DNA of 8,196 nucleotides from Chitinophagaceae bacterium (GTDB lineage Bacteria > Bacteroidota > Bacteroidia > Chitinophagales > Chitinophagaceae), in assembly GCA_018061385.1 (NCBI GenBank), contig JAGOUF010000080.1:1-8196 (forward strand). Direction: 5' to 3'. How positions within the stretch are numbered: the first letter of the stretch is position 1; each line of letters opens with the position of its first letter. Shown here piece by piece: positions 7,401 to 8,196 of this stretch. A model generated the notes under the pieces. It was not told where the DNA came from. It saw only the letters and a list, made by a program, of their open reading frames with translations, and did no database searches. A program made the translations under genes and the position numbers.

Positions 7401-7798
7401 AAGCCAACAATGCAGCTACAGCCAACTACAATTGGTTAGATGCTACTATTAACAATGGCAACAATTACTACAGAATCAAAGCCATTGAAAAAAATGGAGT
7501 AGTAAAATATAGCCAAGTAGTGAATGTAAGAACAGGTACAAAAGGAGCAGAGTTTGCAGTATATCCAAACCCAGTAAAAGGTGGAACAATCAATGTACAA
7601 TTGATGAATGTAGAGCAAGGTTTATACAGCATTAAGATCGTGAACAAATTGGGCCAAGAGATAGCAGCTAAAACCATTACACACAATGGCGGCAGTGCAA
7701 CACAATCAATCAATATTGGCAATGTAGCATCAGGCTCTTACAATATGGTAATTAGCAATGGCACAACGAGTGTAACAAAAACAGTGATTGTAGAATAA
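4466..7798 (+). CDS. Large T9SS-secreted surface protein, reading frame interrupted by one in-frame TGA
   Basis: The frame from ATG 4466 to TAA 7796-7798 encodes 1110 residues if the TGA at codon 27 (4544-4546) is passed. Residues 1-22 (MKKYLLFLALFFLLTSANVFSQ) are a signal peptide; ATYY, the TGA, then VGGVGPTPWGTAANW match the YYWVGG opening common in large Bacteroidota secreted proteins. Residues of about 45-550 are Ser/Thr/Gly/Asn-rich and probably form repetitive beta structure. Around 573-661 is a module shared by such proteins (GRRAYRFLGHP, VLVRGDR). A fibronectin-like domain spans about 930-1022, and the T9SS type A sorting domain about 1027-1110 (FAVYPNP, GLYSIKIVNKLGQEI, ending KTVIVE), which directs outer-membrane secretion and anchoring. 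Without readthrough, the only downstream start of note is TTG 4709, lacking a signal peptide, so the gene would be non-functional for export. It may be a recent pseudogene or a sequencing error. No enzymatic domain is recognised. Confidence 0.85.
4544..4546 (+). other. Premature in-frame TGA, probably replacing a Trp TGG codon
   Basis: The frame is open on both sides and continues in the same phase: signal peptide and ATYY before, VGGVGPTPWGTAANW after. Relatives typically read YYWVGG, so one G-to-A change in TGG explains the stop. Every other Trp in the window, about two dozen across all genes, is TGG, and no other TGA interrupts a gene. Confidence 0.85.
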
Positions 7799-7814
7799 AA
7801 CAAACAAGTATAAA

Positions 7815-7858
7815 AAGTTTAGGAGTTCAAAAGTTTAAAAAACAGAACTCCTAAACTT
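7815..7858 (+). terminator. Perfect 14-bp inverted repeat (stem-loop) after the surface-protein gene
   Basis: AAGTTTAGGAGTTC (7815-7828) is the exact reverse complement of GAACTCCTAAACTT (7845-7858), with a 16-nt A-rich loop. It starts 17 bp after the surface-protein stop and ends 25 bp before the next ATG. There is no T-tract after the stem, so it is not a classical intrinsic terminator; it may partly terminate, protect the upstream mRNA 3' end, or be a repeat-derived element. Confidence 0.6.
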
Positions 7859-7882
7859 CTTAAACTATCTAAACTATTTAAA
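7852..7882 (+). repeat. TAAACTnnn 9-bp tandem repeat overlapping the stem-loop
   Basis: TAAACT occurs at 7852, 7861 and 7870, exactly 9 bp apart, followed by a partial TAAA at 7879. The first copy is within the right arm of the inverted repeat, and the array runs up to the ATG at 7884. This short degenerate tandem array may be a binding site or simply slippage-derived sequence. Confidence 0.5.
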
Positions 7883-7883
7883 A

Positions 7884-8084
7884 ATGAAATTGAAATTAAG
7901 TACCATCATCGCAATATGCTTTATAGCAGCACTAATCTTACCAAGCTTAGTACATGCCCAACCCGTATTTGATGATGACGTAAATGACGTTCCCATTGAT
8001 GGGGGCTTAAGTTTACTGATAGCAGCAGGTGTTGGTTATGGTGCTAAGAAAATGAGAAATAAGAAAAAGCAACAACAAGACTAA
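7884..8084 (+). CDS. Small exported protein with PID-CTERM-like sorting domain
   Basis: A 66-residue protein with three parts. Residues 1-25 (ending LPSLVHA, then Q) are a signal peptide. Residues 26-36 are a very short acidic stretch containing FDDDVNDV. Residues 37-66 start with PIDGG, continue through the hydrophobic segment LSLLIAAGVGYGA (42-54) and end in a basic tail KKMRNKKKQ. Motif, single membrane helix and basic tail are the layout of CTERM sorting signals; Bacteroidota proteins ending like this are called PID-CTERM (name from memory, not searched). If both ends are processed, only about a dozen residues remain. The gene follows the T9SS protein gene by 85 bp with the stem-loop between, so it could be co-transcribed. 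Its function is unknown. Confidence 0.82.
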   Translation: MKLKLSTIIAICFIAALILPSLVHAQPVFDDDVNDVPIDGGLSLLIAAGVGYGAKKMRNKKKQQQD

Positions 8085-8088
8085 TTAT

Positions 8089-8119
8089 AAAAAAGGCAAC
8101 TAATTTTAGTTGCCTTTTT
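8089..8119. terminator. Bidirectional Rho-independent terminator
   Basis: Six A residues, then GGCAACTAA, a TT centre, TTAGTTGCC and five T residues form a near-perfect palindrome with a T-tract on either strand. It lies 4 bp after the PID-CTERM stop and directly next to the stop codon of the convergent minus-strand gene, so it can end transcription from both sides. Confidence 0.9.
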
Positions 8120-8196
8120 CTATTTGCCAAACATTCTATCTAAATAATCTTCTGTAAATTCTAAGTAAGTAGGATTTCCTGTTGGAGTAGAATTGG
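8120..8196 (-). CDS. C-terminal 24 residues of a convergent gene, cut by window edge; possibly MutL
   Basis: On the minus strand a frame enters from the right edge, reads NSTPTGNPTY then LEFTEDYLDRMFGK, and ends at TAG (8122-8120), immediately beside the bidirectional terminator. The placement of the stop and terminator makes a true gene end likely. The pattern of a TPxGxPT turn followed by a short strand and a helix ending LDRMF recalls the C-terminus of the mismatch-repair protein MutL (endonuclease-type members have CPHGRP there). This is a guess from 24 residues; the rest of the gene is needed to identify it. Confidence 0.6.
   Translation of the reverse strand, partial: NSTPTGNPTYLEFTEDYLDRMFGK

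Noticed and set aside
4466..7798. CRISPR-like or tandem-repeat array within the Thr/Ser/Gly-rich part of the surface protein
   Set aside because: Words such as GCAACAACC and ATTGGAAC recur, but without regular spacing or conserved unit length; this is amino-acid composition rather than an array.

Overview
The window comes from an AT-rich genome of the phylum Bacteroidota, and the gene families are most like those of the Chitinophagales/Sphingobacteria side. The evidence is a large surface protein with a type IX secretion (T9SS) C-terminal sorting domain, a protein of the Bacteroidota-restricted IPExxxVDY family, a PID-CTERM type small protein, promoter-like TAnnTTTG boxes, and start codons preceded by A/T-rich sequence rather than Shine-Dalgarno motifs. 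The lineage assignment is inference from these families, not from a marker gene.

Layout. Positions 1-712 hold the N-terminal part of feoB (ferrous iron transporter GTPase) on the minus strand, running off the left edge. A 126-bp divergent promoter region follows. Positions 839-3183 are a tight plus-strand cluster: a secreted M28 zinc aminopeptidase with a PDZ domain, an IPExxxVDY protein whose ATG abuts the peptidase stop codon, and a pterin-4a-carbinolamine dehydratase. After 66 bp come a thiopurine-methyltransferase-like SAM methyltransferase and a PPC/DUF296 protein with an N-terminal export-type segment; these two may be read with the upstream cluster or have their own promoter.

The right half is a surface-protein locus. 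A gene at 4466-7798 would encode a protein of about 1110 residues: signal peptide, long Ser/Thr/Gly/Asn-rich region, a module found in large Bacteroidota secreted proteins, a fibronectin-like domain and a T9SS type A sorting domain. It carries one in-frame TGA at 4544-4546, five codons after the likely signal-peptide cleavage site, where relatives usually have Trp in a YYWVGG motif. An annotation that starts at the next usable codon (TTG at 4709) would lose the signal peptide and hide this. Behind it lie a perfect 14-bp inverted repeat, a run of 9-bp repeats, and a 66-residue PID-CTERM-like protein. A bidirectional terminator separates that gene from the last codons of a convergent minus-strand gene at the right edge.

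How the genes may work together: the clearest functional link is at the right, where a T9SS cargo and a small membrane-sorted peptide appear to share a transcription unit. The left genes look like ordinary housekeeping. I see no mobile element, CRISPR array, tRNA or rRNA. The points most worth checking are the TGA interruption, the PID-CTERM peptide and the structured intergenic spacer between the two.
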